Shown here piece after piece: positions 33,751-43,512 of a DNA stretch of 64,000 nt. Each line of letters opens with the position of its first letter. Position 1 is the first letter of the stretch. The stretch spans positions 434,001 through 498,000 of the forward strand of contig CAVXOW010000009.1 in assembly GCA_963763485.1 (NCBI GenBank), written 5' to 3'. Source of the DNA: CAWCKS01 sp963763485. GTDB taxonomy: Bacteria; Pseudomonadota; Alphaproteobacteria; Rhizobiales; Xanthobacteraceae. The notes under the pieces were generated by a model that had not been told where the DNA came from, ran no database searches, and saw only the letters and a program-made list of their open reading frames with translations. The translations under genes and the position numbers were made by a program.

Positions 33751-34565
33751 GCGAGACGGCTCGCGCGGCACCCTCGTCATGGCCGAGCGGTTGGGTCTGG
33801 CCGCGCTTCCTCAGGCATTGTGAATTCGTGCCGGCACTGTTGGCCGTCGGCGGGCTCTGGCACCTTGCGAGTGTCGTCGCGCACAACCCGACACTGGTGC
33901 CGCCGCCTCTCATGGTTCTCAGTGCGTGGATCGGATTGTGGCGCGAGGAGTTGCCGGCGGACATCCTCGCCAGTCTCGTCCATCTCGGCGTCGGCTACGG
34001 CTTCGGCGTTGGCGCAGGACTTCTATTGGCGTTGCTGGCGGCCCGCTTCGAAATCTTCGAGGTGATCATTGCGCCGCTGGTCGAGATGCTGCGGCCGCTC
34101 AGCGCGATTGCCTGGATTCCGATTGCGATCCTGATGTTCGGCATCGGGCGCGCGGTGCCCGTGTTCCTGATCTTCTATGCCGCGAGCTTCCCGATCTTCA
34201 TCAACACGCTGGCCGGCATCAAGGGCGTCGACCCGCGTCTCGTCCAGGCCGCCGAAATGTTGGGCGCCTCGCGGCGCCTGATCGTGACCCACGTGGTGAT
34301 GCCAGCCGCGCTGCCACTCGTTCTGGCCGGCGCGCGGCTTAGTCTCGGCGTCGCCTGGATGGCCATGGTCGCCGCTGAATTGACCGGCGCCGATTCCGGG
34401 CTCGGCTGGCGCATCTTCTGGTACCAGGAGTTCTTCGCCATGGACAAGGTCCTGGCGGTGATCCTGACCATCGGTGTTCTCGGCTACGGATTTGACGGCC
34501 TGCTGCGATGGCTGCAGCGGCGCGTCACGCGCTGGCAACCCGACCCGTCGGAGCCGGATCGATGA
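33747..34565 (+). CDS. ABC transporter permease, TauC/SsuC type (first)
   Basis: The ATG at 33747 overlaps the dehydratase stop (ATGA); 272 residues. It has about six membrane helices and the permease EAA-type loop 'AAEMLGASRRLIVTHVVMPAALPLVLAGAR' region (about 170-200). The family imports sulfonates, taurine, nitrate or related small acids. Two permease genes in a row suggest a heterodimer, not the usual homodimer. Confidence 0.88.
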   Translation: MSETARAAPSSWPSGWVWPRFLRHCEFVPALLAVGGLWHLASVVAHNPTLVPPPLMVLSAWIGLWREELPADILASLVHLGVGYGFGVGAGLLLALLAARFEIFEVIIAPLVEMLRPLSAIAWIPIAILMFGIGRAVPVFLIFYAASFPIFINTLAGIKGVDPRLVQAAEMLGASRRLIVTHVVMPAALPLVLAGARLSLGVAWMAMVAAELTGADSGLGWRIFWYQEFFAMDKVLAVILTIGVLGYGFDGLLRWLQRRVTRWQPDPSEPDR

Positions 34566-35338
34566 CCGACGCACAGCACCGCTTTCTGCCGCTTCCGGTG
34601 TTCGCCGCGATCCTGATCCTGTGGGAGATCGCGGTCCGCAGTTCCGGACATCTGTCATTGTATCCTTATCCGGTCGGCGTGGTCGAAGCGGCGATCCGCA
34701 CGATCGGTGACGGTTCGCTGATTGCTGCGACTCGCGGCAGCCTGTCTCGCGTCTTGATCGGATTTGCCGTCGGCGGGCTGCTCGGCATTCCGCTCGGGAT
34801 GTTGATGGCGCTGTTGCCGCCGCTGAACCGGGCGATGGGCCCGATCATCGATTCGCTGCGCTCGATTGCGCCGATCGCCTGGATCCCCATGGCGCTGCTT
34901 TGGCTGGGAATCCGCGGTAATGCCGCGCTGTTCATCGTCGCCTACGCGGCCTTCTTTCCGTTCGTGCTCAACACCATCGAGGCGGTCCGCCAGATCGATC
35001 GCAATCTCATCAACGCGGCATCGGCGCTCGGCGCCAGCCGGGCGCTGATCCTGCGGACTGTGATCCTGCCGGGCTCGCTGCCGATCATCCTGACCGGCGC
35101 GCGCATCTCGCTCGCCTTTGCGTGGGGCTCGATCATCGCCGCCGAGCTCGCGATGGGCATCAAGGTCACCGCCGGCGGTTCGGGCGCGGTCGGGCTCGGC
35201 CAGCTCATGGTGAGCACGCTTTACATCCGTCGCGATGTCAACGGCCTCGTCCTCTACATGATCGTCATCGGGGTCATCAGCTGGACCATCGATGTCCTGA
35301 TGCGGCGACTGCAACGGACTCTCACGCCATGGCGATAG
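34562..35338 (+). CDS. ABC transporter permease, TauC/SsuC type (second)
   Basis: The ATG overlaps the previous stop (ATGA); 258 residues. It has the same fold: SIAPIAWIPMALLWLGI in the centre and the loop AASALGASRALILRTVILPGSLP (about 160-182) that docks on the ATPase. It is the partner of the preceding permease. The two differ enough to be old paralogues. Confidence 0.88.
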   Translation: MTDAQHRFLPLPVFAAILILWEIAVRSSGHLSLYPYPVGVVEAAIRTIGDGSLIAATRGSLSRVLIGFAVGGLLGIPLGMLMALLPPLNRAMGPIIDSLRSIAPIAWIPMALLWLGIRGNAALFIVAYAAFFPFVLNTIEAVRQIDRNLINAASALGASRALILRTVILPGSLPIILTGARISLAFAWGSIIAAELAMGIKVTAGGSGAVGLGQLMVSTLYIRRDVNGLVLYMIVIGVISWTIDVLMRRLQRTLTPWR

Positions 35339-35380
35339 ATATGCACGCGAAAATCGAAGGCCGTGCCTTGAGCAAGACCT

Positions 35381-36148
35381 ATGTGTCGTCCCGCACGCGG
35401 CGAGAAAGTCCAGGCGCTGAACAATGTCTCGTTCGTGATCGGGGCCAATGAGTTTGTCAGCATCGTTGGCCCGTCGGGTTGCGGCAAGTCGACGCTGCTG
35501 TCGCTTGTCGCGGGCTTTGCGGCGCCGACCACCGGCGAGGTTCTGGTCGACGGCAAGGCAGTCAAAGGGCCGGACCCGCAGCGCGGCGTGATGTTTCAGG
35601 ACTATGCGCTGTTTCCCTGGCGCACGGTGCTCGGCAATGTCGAGTTTGGTCCGATGGCCCGTGGCGTCGGCTCCGCGGAACGACGCGCGTTGGCGCAACG
35701 GCACATCGAGAGGGTTGGTCTCGCCGGTTTCGAAAACCGCTTTCCGCACGAGCTTTCCGGCGGCATGCGGCAGCGCTGCGCGCTGGCGCGGCTGCTGGCC
35801 AATGAGCCGAAGGTCTGGCTGATGGACGAACCGCTCGCTGCGGTCGACCTGCAGACCCGAAATATCCTGCAGGACGAGCTGTTGCGGCTGTGGGGCGACG
35901 ACGCGGATCCCGCGTCGCGCCGTGCGGTGATGTTCGTGACCCATGGCATCGACGAGGCAGTCTATTTGTCCGACCGCATCATCGTGCTGGGTCGGCGTCC
36001 GGGTCAGATCAAGGAGGTTGTCGCGATCGATCTGCCGCGGCCACGGCGATCCATTCGCAACAGCGCCGCCGCCGGCCGCTTTGTCGACCACATCTGGAAC
36101 TTGATCCGCGACGAAGCCGCACAGGCCATCGTCGAGGAGACAGCTTGA
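35381..36148 (+). CDS. ABC transporter ATPase, TauB/SsuB type, N-terminus in another frame
   Basis: As read, 255 residues: Walker A GPSGCGKST (about 30), Q-loop FQDYALFPWR, signature LSGGMRQR (about 126), Walker B VWLMDEPLAA, and switch His in FVTHGIDEA. The usual first strand is missing here but appears in a different frame from 35329/35341 (MHAKIEGRALSKTYVSS); a single extra base near 35398-35402 (CGCACGCGGCGAGAAAG) separates the two. Restored, the gene would start at 35329 or 35341, overlapping or abutting the permease stop. It powers the two-permease importer. Confidence 0.85.
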   Translation: MCRPARGEKVQALNNVSFVIGANEFVSIVGPSGCGKSTLLSLVAGFAAPTTGEVLVDGKAVKGPDPQRGVMFQDYALFPWRTVLGNVEFGPMARGVGSAERRALAQRHIERVGLAGFENRFPHELSGGMRQRCALARLLANEPKVWLMDEPLAAVDLQTRNILQDELLRLWGDDADPASRRAVMFVTHGIDEAVYLSDRIIVLGRRPGQIKEVVAIDLPRPRRSIRNSAAAGRFVDHIWNLIRDEAAQAIVEETA

Positions 36149-36188
36149 ATCAATCAGGCGCGAAGACAGAAGCAAAGGGGAGGAGCAA

Positions 36189-37409
36189 ATGAGCGTTACT
36201 TTGCCAAACCGTCGGTCGGTACTGCGAATCGGAGGCGCCGGCATCGGCGCGCTATTGAGCATGCCGCTGTTTCGCGCCAGTCCGGCGCTTGCCGACGCGC
36301 TCAAGATGACGATGGGCGTCGGTCTGACCAACGATGGCGCGCCGCTCGTGTTCGCCATGCAACGCGACAAGCTGCTGGATAAGGCGGCGACCGAGCTCGG
36401 GCTGCAGATCGATGCGGATTATCTGAATTTCCCCGTGCTGCTTCGCATGCTGCAGGGCCTCGCCGCTGGCCAGCTCGATATCGGCATGCTGGGTTCGACC
36501 CCGACCATCCGCAATCTGTCGCAGCCGAATGCCGCGGTGCCGATCGCGATTGCCGGTGGCGGCATAAAATTTCCGCTGCAGGTTCCGCCCAACTCGTCGA
36601 TCAAGAACCTCGATGACCTCAAGGGCAAAACCGTTCTCACGATTGTCGGATCGGACCTTCACTTGGTCCTGAACCTGATGCTGCAGGCGCATTTCGGCAC
36701 CGACGACGCCAAGGCGCTCGGCATCACCGTGAAGAACATCCAGGCGTTCGCCGAACTCACGCGCGCTCAGTCGGGCATCGACGCTGTCCTCAACGTCGAG
36801 CCCGCCGCGCAGGGCGCCGTCAATGCCGGAGAGCTCGTCAATCTCCTGCTCAATGACGGCACGACGGGGCCGGCCTATGATGGCCCGGAGGGGAAGGGGG
36901 CCGGTCACAAGATCGCCAGCTTCGCCAAGACGCCGTTTGCCCCGGAGGCATATTATCCGCATCGCATCTGGTGGGTGGCACGCCAGGAATTCCTGCAACA
37001 AAATCCGAAGGCCATAGTCGCCTTGCTGGTGGCGAATGCGCGGGCGACCAAGCTCGTGACGCAAATGACTCCGGACGCGGTGATCGATCTCGCGAGCCAG
37101 GACTGGTTCAGCGACCGTGCCGCGCAGCGGCCGTATGTGGAGAATATTCTCTATCGTCGCCGCGGCTGGTCATGGATTACCGAGGGCGACGCGCGGACCC
37201 TGGTCGGCCTGTCAAAGGTGAAGTCGATCTATCAGACGGAGCTCACCGGCGATGGCGTCAAGCGTCTGATGGCTCCCGCCGCGCCGCTCGCTCGCGACGC
37301 CTGGGAACGCGTCGGCAAGGACCCCGGTCCCGACGCATTCCTCGATACCAAGGCGATCGACGTGCGCGGCCTTCCACTGTGGGAGATCGATCGCTGGACG
37401 ACACTGTAA
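36189..37409 (+). CDS. periplasmic substrate-binding protein, TauA/SsuA (NMT1) type
   Basis: The ATG follows GGGGAGGAGC; 406 residues. A Tat-like leader is present (NRRSVLRIGGAGIGALL, cleavage near ALA-DAL). The fold markers are DYLNFPVLLRMLQGLAAGQLDIGMLGSTPTI (first domain) and LKGKTVLTIVGSDLHLVLNLML (start of the second lobe). It delivers the ligand to the two permeases. The protein is longer than average for the family (about 320-350) because of its C-terminal extension. Ligand unknown. Confidence 0.85.
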   Translation: MSVTLPNRRSVLRIGGAGIGALLSMPLFRASPALADALKMTMGVGLTNDGAPLVFAMQRDKLLDKAATELGLQIDADYLNFPVLLRMLQGLAAGQLDIGMLGSTPTIRNLSQPNAAVPIAIAGGGIKFPLQVPPNSSIKNLDDLKGKTVLTIVGSDLHLVLNLMLQAHFGTDDAKALGITVKNIQAFAELTRAQSGIDAVLNVEPAAQGAVNAGELVNLLLNDGTTGPAYDGPEGKGAGHKIASFAKTPFAPEAYYPHRIWWVARQEFLQQNPKAIVALLVANARATKLVTQMTPDAVIDLASQDWFSDRAAQRPYVENILYRRRGWSWITEGDARTLVGLSKVKSIYQTELTGDGVKRLMAPAAPLARDAWERVGKDPGPDAFLDTKAIDVRGLPLWEIDRWTTL

Positions 37410-37426
37410 CCCCATCATCGGTGGGG
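37410..37426 (+). terminator. short intercistronic hairpin
   Basis: CCCCA and TGGGG enclose a 7-base loop just after the binding-protein stop. It has no U-run, so it is likelier to stabilise or attenuate the transcript than to terminate it. Confidence 0.3.
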
Positions 37427-37446
37427 TCTGGGTAGGGAACGTCAGC

Positions 37447-38343
37447 ATGACCACGCCGCGCATCATCAAACGCGAGGCCGCTGTCGCTGTCCATCAAGCG
37501 AACGCGCTGACCGGCGAGGTGCCGTGCTGGGACGCAAGCTGCGAAACGGTTTGGTGGGTCGATATTCAGGGGCAACGGCTACTCGGATTCTCGCCACGAA
37601 CCGGCTGCGCACAAGAGCACAATCTCCCGAGCATGCCCGGGCTTGTCGTGCTGCGGCGGGGTGGCGGTCTCGTCATCGGACTGGAGGATGGCTTGTACCC
37701 GTTCGACCCGGCGACCGGCTTAGGCGCGCGTCTCGCCGCAGTCGAAGCGGATGATACGCGAACCCGCATCAATGACGGCGCTGTGGATGCTGCCGGGCGG
37801 CTGTGGTTCGGCACCATGGATAAGACCGGATCCGGCCAGCCGATCGGCAAGCTCTATTGCCTGTCGGCCGATTTGAGCCTGCGAGTTGTGCGAACCAATA
37901 TCGGCGTTCCCAACGCCACTGCGTTCTCTCCGGATGGTCGTACGTTCTATTTTGCCGACACGCCGACCGGCAAGATCGAGGTCTGCGATTATGACGTCGA
38001 CACGGCCACGCCGGGCCCACCACGCACTTTCGTCGCCTATCAAGGTGGCGAAAGGCCGGATGGCTTGTGCGTCGACGCCGAGGGTGCGCTGTGGATCGCC
38101 GTTGTCGACGGCGGTCGCCTGGAGCGGCGTCTCGCCGACGGAACGCTGCACACGATCGTCGAACTGCCGGTGTCACGCCCAACGATGCCCATCCTCGGGG
38201 GAGGCGATGGCAGCACCATGTTCATCACATCGCAGCGGCGCTTTCTTGATGCCGCCCAGCTCGCCGCCGAACCGTTTGCCGGCGATCTTCTGATGATGCG
38301 CGCGGAAGTGCCGGGCGTCGCGCCACGGCTGGCCGTGGTTTAG
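37447..38343 (+). CDS. SMP-30/gluconolactonase-family lactonase
   Basis: The protein has 298 residues and a six-bladed propeller layout. Metal-site pieces: GEVPCWD (Glu about 24), TRINDGAVDAAGRLWFGTMD (Asn about 106), GVPNATAFSPDGRTFYFADT (Asn about 153) and ERPDGLCVDAEGALW (Asp about 203). It should hydrolyse a sugar lactone formed by the SDR. It is the last gene of the rightward block and converges on the amidohydrolase. Confidence 0.88.
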   Translation: MTTPRIIKREAAVAVHQANALTGEVPCWDASCETVWWVDIQGQRLLGFSPRTGCAQEHNLPSMPGLVVLRRGGGLVIGLEDGLYPFDPATGLGARLAAVEADDTRTRINDGAVDAAGRLWFGTMDKTGSGQPIGKLYCLSADLSLRVVRTNIGVPNATAFSPDGRTFYFADTPTGKIEVCDYDVDTATPGPPRTFVAYQGGERPDGLCVDAEGALWIAVVDGGRLERRLADGTLHTIVELPVSRPTMPILGGGDGSTMFITSQRRFLDAAQLAAEPFAGDLLMMRAEVPGVAPRLAVV

Positions 38344-38414
38344 AGTGCGACTGACGGACCCGCCGATGGCCCCGGTTGTTTATGAGCGGGCTCAGCGGCT
38401 CGCCAGACTGTACC

Positions 38415-39555
38415 TCAGGTCGGATGCCACCAGCTGCCCTTGAGCACGACACCATCGATTTTGATTTTCTTGCTGCCGATCATCTGCTCCCCGAGCGAGT
38501 TGACAAAAGGGAACCGGCCTTCGCTGACCGAGAAAATCGTCGCATCACCGGCTGAGCCCGGGCGCAGTGTCCCAAGCTCGGGCCGGCGAATTGCGGCCGC
38601 GGCGTTGACGGTTGTTGCGCGAATGACGTCGGCGAGCGGCATACCAAGGTTGAGAAATTTGGAGAGCGTGGTCGCCTGGTCGAAAACAGGACCTTCCAGA
38701 TTGAGGATGTGAAGATCGGAGGAGATGGTGTCCGGGACGAAGCCTGCAGCGAGCATGGCCCGGGCCGTCTTGAATGCGAATGAACCCATGCCGTGGCCGA
38801 CATCGAACAGAACACCGCGCTGGCGCGCTGCAAACACCGCGGGCTTGATCGCACCTTGGCCCGTGACCGGAGAATTCGGGAACGGACGGAAGCAATGGGT
38901 CAGCACGTCACCCGGCCGCAGGCGGTCCAGAACGTCCTCATAGCTCGGCGGCGGCTCGTCGATATGGCACATCAACGGCAAGGCGAGCTCTTCGGCGGCC
39001 TGCAGCGCAATGTCGAGCGGGGCAGCGCCGGATGATCCGCTGGCATTGCGGCCGACGCGCACCTTGATCCCGATCGATCACGTCGCGATGGTCGTTGGCA
39101 ACAGCCACGGCATCGGCCGGGCTCATCAATCGGAGATCGCTGCTTTCGCCGACCATGATGCGTTTGGAGAATGCGAATATGCCGGCAAATGACACATGGA
39201 GGTAAGCGAGAATGCGCGGCTCGCTAGGTTCGATGACATGCTTGAGAAATCCGAGGAAGTTGCCTGGGCCGGCGCTTCCGGCGTCGACCAGGGTCGTGAC
39301 GCCGCTCTGGCGGGCAGCGTCCGTCGCATCGACCCCAAGCGAGGTGCCGCCCCAATAGACGTGGGTATGAAGATCGATGAAGCCCGGCGCGACCAGTCGT
39401 CCGCTGACGTCGCGGATGTCAGCCCCTTCTGCCGACTTGATATCTTTCCCGATTGCCGCGACGCGGCCCGCAGCAAAGGCAATGTCGGCTGCCCCGTCGA
39501 GGTTCTGAGAAGGATCGACAATATGGCCGCCTTTGAGAATGAGGTCATGGGCCAT
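38415..39555 (-). pseudogene. COG3964-type amidohydrolase/deacetylase, frameshifted
   Basis: From 39555 the first frame has the amidohydrolase start MAHDLILKGGHIVDPSQN and metal box GFIDLHTHVYWGG, then LVDAGSAGPGNF. After NDHRDVI it loses the match; the second frame resumes IKVRVGRNASG with the Lys that would be carbamylated, then LPLMCHIDEPP, DVLTHCFRPF, TISSDLHI. A 4-bp ATCG duplication at about 39072-39079 accounts for the shift. Restored, about 379 residues, full length. The family removes acyl groups from N-acetyl amino acids or acyl hydroxy acids. Neighbouring peptide importer and RpiR regulator suggest a joint role. Confidence 0.78.
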
Positions 39556-39582
39556 CGGGTAGTTCCTGTTGCTAGCTAGAGT

Positions 39583-39660
39583 ATGATCCGGAAAAGTGTG
39601 AAGCGGCTTTCCGAGAATCTAAAGCGCGATGTTATTCAATCAAATCTCATCGCGCTTTAG
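39583..39660. repeat. dispersed CCGGAAAA repeat fused to a 13-bp hairpin
   Basis: The left part (GATCCGGAAAAGTGTGAAGCGG) matches the copy at 42481. The right part has a perfect 13-bp inverted repeat, CTAAAGCGCGATG (39619) and CATCGCGCTTTAG (39648), with a 16-base AT-rich loop. It lies between the RpiR gene and the amidohydrolase, both leftward. Confidence 0.65.
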
Positions 39661-39674
39661 GAATCGCGGGTCGG

Positions 39675-40631
39675 TCAATCGCCAAGCGGGTCGCTAGCGT
39701 TGCCATTGGCCTTCATCAGCTCGTATTTGATGCGCCGCATACGGGCTTGCGCTTCACGCGGCCTGCAGTAGGCCGTTGTGGCCGCCAGCAGGTCGATCAC
39801 GGCGAGCAGCGCATAGCGTGACGCCGTCGGCTTCAGCGCATCCGGCGCTTCCGCGATGTGCACCGCGAGCGCAACGTCGGCGATTGCCGCGAGCGGGCTG
39901 CGCGGCTTGGTCACTGCGATGATCAGTGCGCCATATTGCTTGGCGACCGTCGCCGCTTCGATGACCTCGGCTGCACTGCCGGTTGTCGAAACGGCGACCA
40001 CGACATCATTGCGGCCGAGCGTCGCCGCAACCATCCGCATCAATTTCGGGTCCGACGAATGCGAAACGGCGACGCCGAGGCGGAAGAAGCGATGTTCCAC
40101 CTCCGCAACCGCAACCGTCGAGCCGCCGCCGACACCGAAGGCCGCGAGCTTCGAACAATTGGCGATCGCCTCGGCGGCCTTCTCGACGTCTTCCTTGCGC
40201 AACTGCTGTTCGACGGCAGTGATCGCCCGACGAATCTCCTGAAATACCGACTGCCACAGCGCCGGCCGGGCAAGATCGGTACCGACATGCGGCGGCAACT
40301 CGAGATAGATGCGGCCGACGGCTATCGCCTGCGCAAGCCTCACCTTCAGCTCACGCACGCCGCGGCAGCCCACCGAACGGCTGAAGCGGGTCACCGTGGG
40401 CTCGCTGACGCCGGCGCGCCGTGCGAGGTCGCCGTTGCTGGCGTGAACGGCGTAGTCCACGTCCGCGAGCACGGTCGTCGCGACGCGCTGTTCCGAGCGG
40501 CTCAGCGTCGGGCCGATCTGTCTGACGACGGAAATGATGTCGTCGGGTACGAGGCCACCGCGGCGCGACGCATCATTGTCCGACGCTTCGCCAGGCAGTG
40601 CTTCCCGCGTTCGCTTCGCCGCTCGTACCAA
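39675..40631 (-). CDS. MurR/RpiR-family transcriptional regulator
   Basis: The protein has 318 residues. The helix-turn-helix (about 35-105) reads LSRSEQRVATTVLAD, NGDLARRAGVSEPTVTRFSRSVGCRGVRELKVRLAQ. The SIS domain (about 150-290) has FGVGGGSTVAVAEVEHRFFRLG and AVSTTGSAAEVIEAATVAKQYG, which binds a phosphosugar or related ligand. It is divergent from the peptide importer and upstream of the amidohydrolase, so it probably controls both. Confidence 0.9.
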   Translation of the reverse strand: MVRAAKRTREALPGEASDNDASRRGGLVPDDIISVVRQIGPTLSRSEQRVATTVLADVDYAVHASNGDLARRAGVSEPTVTRFSRSVGCRGVRELKVRLAQAIAVGRIYLELPPHVGTDLARPALWQSVFQEIRRAITAVEQQLRKEDVEKAAEAIANCSKLAAFGVGGGSTVAVAEVEHRFFRLGVAVSHSSDPKLMRMVAATLGRNDVVVAVSTTGSAAEVIEAATVAKQYGALIIAVTKPRSPLAAIADVALAVHIAEAPDALKPTASRYALLAVIDLLAATTAYCRPREAQARMRRIKYELMKANGNASDPLGD

Positions 40632-40932
40632 AGGCCGTCACCCCAAGTGCTCGCTTGAGGCTGTTCAACGAGCCTGCGAGACATTTCCTGTAAGAAACTT
40701 TCGCGCCGTCGGCGCCATTGCAACGCCGAATTTAGGCGGCTTTCTCAGTTACGACAAGATTGTTCTTGAAAAGCGCGCCGGATTGTTTGTAACTTTCTAA
40801 CGGACGTCAGTCGCAAGTCATTCAAGACAAGTCTTTCAAGAAGAGATGTCATCGGGTCAGCACGAGCATGGCGAACAATGCCGCCCCGGGCTGACTGATC
40901 GATCCGAAACACCTTTCAGATGGGAGGGGAAG
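40632..40932. promoter_or_regulatory. divergent control region of RpiR and peptide importer
   Basis: No gene. It contains TGTAAGAAACTTTC (40689-40702) and TGTAACTTTC (40788-40797), which share TGTAA and CTTTC elements and may be binding sites for the RpiR protein. The second lies in a GTTTGTAACTTTCTAAC context. This is a weak candidate only. Confidence 0.35.
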
Positions 40933-42475
40933 ATGCGATCCGGATTGGGAGCTTTGATGCGCAGCGCTGCGGCCGTCGCCGCAGCCTTGTTCCTGAACGC
41001 CCAGGCCAACGCCGCCGGGATACTTCGCGAAGCGACGATCGGCGAACCACCGCCGCTCGATGTGATGCTGACCACCGCCGACGTCGCCGCGGTGATCGGC
41101 CGCCACATCTTCGAAACGCTTTATGCCTATGACTTCGAACTACAATCCGCGCCCGCTGCTGGCCGACAGCGACCGCGTCGGTGACGGCGGCAAGACCATC
41201 GTCATCACGCTGCGTCAGGGAGTTGCGTTTCACAATGGCAAGGAGATGACAGCGAGCGATGTCGTCGCTTCGATCAAGCGCTGGGGTCAGTTCGGCGCGC
41301 GCGGCAAGCTGCTGATGGGCAATGCTACGTCCGTCGAAGCCACCGGCAAATACGAGGTCACGCTCAAACTGTCGGCGCCGAACGGTGCATGGAAAACCCT
41401 GATAGCCGACGTCAATGGCGGCCTCGCGATCTATCCGGAAGAGATCGTCAGCAAGGCCGGCAATCAGCCGATCGAGCAGAAAGATTACATCGGAACCGGC
41501 CCTTACAAGTTCAAGGAATGGCGACCGAACCGCTACGTCGAGGTCGAGAAGTTCGACCGCTACACCTCTCGCAAGGACGCCGGCGATGGCTTTGCCGGCG
41601 CTCGCGTCGCCAACTTCGACGCCATCCGCTTCGTTCCGGTGCCCGATGTCGGCACCCGCGTCAGTGGCGTTCAGGCCGGCGATTACGACTACGCCGAGAT
41701 GATCTCAGGCGATCTGTACGACACGCTGAGCGCCGACAAGTCGATCCATGTCGTGCGCAGTAATGCCCCGATCTTTGGCCTCTTCTTCATGAATTCGAAG
41801 GAGGGCATTCTCAAGGACAACTACAAGCTTCGCCGTGCCATCCAGATGGCGCTGGACAAATCGCAGGCGCAACGTGTCGCCTTTGGCCCCAAAGGCCTGT
41901 GGGATGCGCAAGGCTCGATCTATCCGCAGGGCAGCTACTGGTATTCGACCGCGGGCATCGATGCCTACAGCCAGCACGACGCCAAGAAGGCGAAGGAGCT
42001 TGCCAAGGAGGCTGGTTACACCGGGACGCCGATCCGCTTATTGGTTTCGACCAACTATCAGGCCCACTTCGACGAAGCGACGGTGTTCACGCGGCAACTG
42101 GCCGAAGCCGGCATCAACATCCAGATGATGGTCGTCGACTGGGCGACATTGCTCAAGATGCGCGGTCAGTCCGAACAGTGGGACATGTTCGTCACCCACC
42201 ACGGCTTTTCGCCGGATCCGCTGCTCTTCACCTTCATGAACGCGACCTATCCCGGCTGGTGGGACACTCCGGAGATCGGCGCGCTGCGGACCGAACTGAC
42301 CAGCTCATCGGATCAGACCGCGCGCAAGGCAATCTGGGACAAGATCCAGGCGCTGCTCTACGAGCAGGTTCCGGTCATGAAGGTCGGCGATGCCTACACC
42401 TACGATATCGCCTCGCCAAAGCTGAAGGGCCTCAATCCGAACGGTCCGGCGTTCTGGAACGTGTCGGTGCAGTGA
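40933..42475 (+). pseudogene. family 5 (dipeptide-type) substrate-binding protein, frameshifted
   Basis: The ATG at 40933 follows GGGAGGGGA. A signal peptide (MRSGLGALMRSAAAVAAALFLNAQANA) and the first 70 residues (GILREATIGEPPPLD, GRHIFETLYAYD) are in one frame. One extra T at about 41134 moves the rest into the next frame, which continues SNYNPRPLLADS, FHNGKEMTASDVVASI, YIGTGPYKFKEW and so on to 42475. Restored, about 513 residues, complete. It binds a peptide, opine or related ligand for the DppBCDF-like importer that follows. Confidence 0.8.
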
Positions 42476-42480
42476 TGTCG

Positions 42481-42530
42481 AGCATGATCCGGAAAAGTGT
42501 GAAGCGGTTTTCCGAAAAAGATTATGCTCA
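42481..42530. repeat. dispersed CCGGAAAA repeat
   Basis: AGCATGATCCGGAAAAGTGTGAAGCGG and TTTTCCGAAAAAGATTATGCT form inverted arms. It matches the copy at 39583 closely and sits between the binding-protein stop and the first permease. Confidence 0.7.
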
Positions 42531-42564
42531 ATCAAAAGGCTGATCGGCGAGTGGCAGGCTGCTC

Positions 42565-43512
42565 ATGTGGTCATATGCGCTGAAGCGCGGCGGCGCGACC
42601 GCGGTGACGCTTGCCGCGGCGTCGGTTGTGATCTTTGCATTCATTCACCTCGTTCCGGGCGATCCGATCTATGTCCTGCTCGGTGACACGGCAACACCGG
42701 ATCAGGTCGACGCGCTGCGTCGCCAGCTCGGCCTCGATCAGCCGATCATCGTGCAATACCTGAACTGGGCCGGCCAGGCGCTGCGCGGCAACCTCGGACG
42801 CTCGATCTTCTTTCAGGCGCCAGTGCTTTCGGTGATCGCCGATGGCGCTGAGACGAGCATGCTGCTGGCCAGCATGACCATGATCTGGGTCGCGCTGATC
42901 GGCCTGCCGATCGGCATGATCGCCGCGGTCAAGCACGGCACCTGGCTCGACCAGGGGCTGTCCGGCGCCGCCATGCTGATGGCGTCGGTGCCGACGTTCT
43001 GGGTCGGGCTTTACCTGATCCTGATTTTCGCCGCCTGGCTTGGCTGGCTGCCGAGCTCGGGCTACCCGTCCGTGTTCGAGGGCGGCGGCATCGCCAACCT
43101 GCGCTACCTGATCCTGCCGAGCCTCACCCTTGCGGCCCCGAACGCCGCGCTGATCCTGCGCCTGACCCGCGCCAGCATGCTCGACGTCTCGCGCGAGGAT
43201 TATGTGCGCACCGCGCGCGCTAAGGGCATTCGCCCATGGCAAGTCGTGCGCCGGCACATCCTGCGCAACGCGCTGCTGACCATCGTCGCCGCGTTCGGTT
43301 TCACGTTTGCGGCGCTGCTGTCGGAAGCCGTCGTGACCGAGACCGTGTTTGCGTTGCCCGGCATCGGTCGCCTGGTGGTGCAATCGATTCTGCGCCGCGA
43401 TTACCCGGTGATCCAGGGCGTCATCCTGGTCATCGTGGTGCTTTATCTCATGATCAACCTGATCGTCGATCTGTCTTATCGCCTGCTCGACCCGCGCGTG
43501 GAGCTGCAGTGA
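42565..43512 (+). CDS. dipeptide-type ABC permease (DppB-like)
   Basis: The protein has 315 residues and six membrane helices. The N-terminal FAFIHLVPGDPIYVLLGD is typical of DppB/OppB, and the loop 'DYVRTARAKGIRPWQVVRRHILRNALL' (about 213-240) docks with the ATPases. Its stop overlaps the next permease start (GTGA). It forms the channel with the DppC-like protein. Confidence 0.9.
   Translation: MWSYALKRGGATAVTLAAASVVIFAFIHLVPGDPIYVLLGDTATPDQVDALRRQLGLDQPIIVQYLNWAGQALRGNLGRSIFFQAPVLSVIADGAETSMLLASMTMIWVALIGLPIGMIAAVKHGTWLDQGLSGAAMLMASVPTFWVGLYLILIFAAWLGWLPSSGYPSVFEGGGIANLRYLILPSLTLAAPNAALILRLTRASMLDVSREDYVRTARAKGIRPWQVVRRHILRNALLTIVAAFGFTFAALLSEAVVTETVFALPGIGRLVVQSILRRDYPVIQGVILVIVVLYLMINLIVDLSYRLLDPRVELQ

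Noticed and set aside
34655..36370. 571-residue minus-strand frame
   Set aside because: Antisense of the ABC permease and ATPase genes, with the Arg/Asp/His-rich look of such shadows.
43236..43508. Upstream part of the frame that contains the DppC-like start
   Set aside because: It overlaps the DppB-like gene in another frame; the true start is at 43509.
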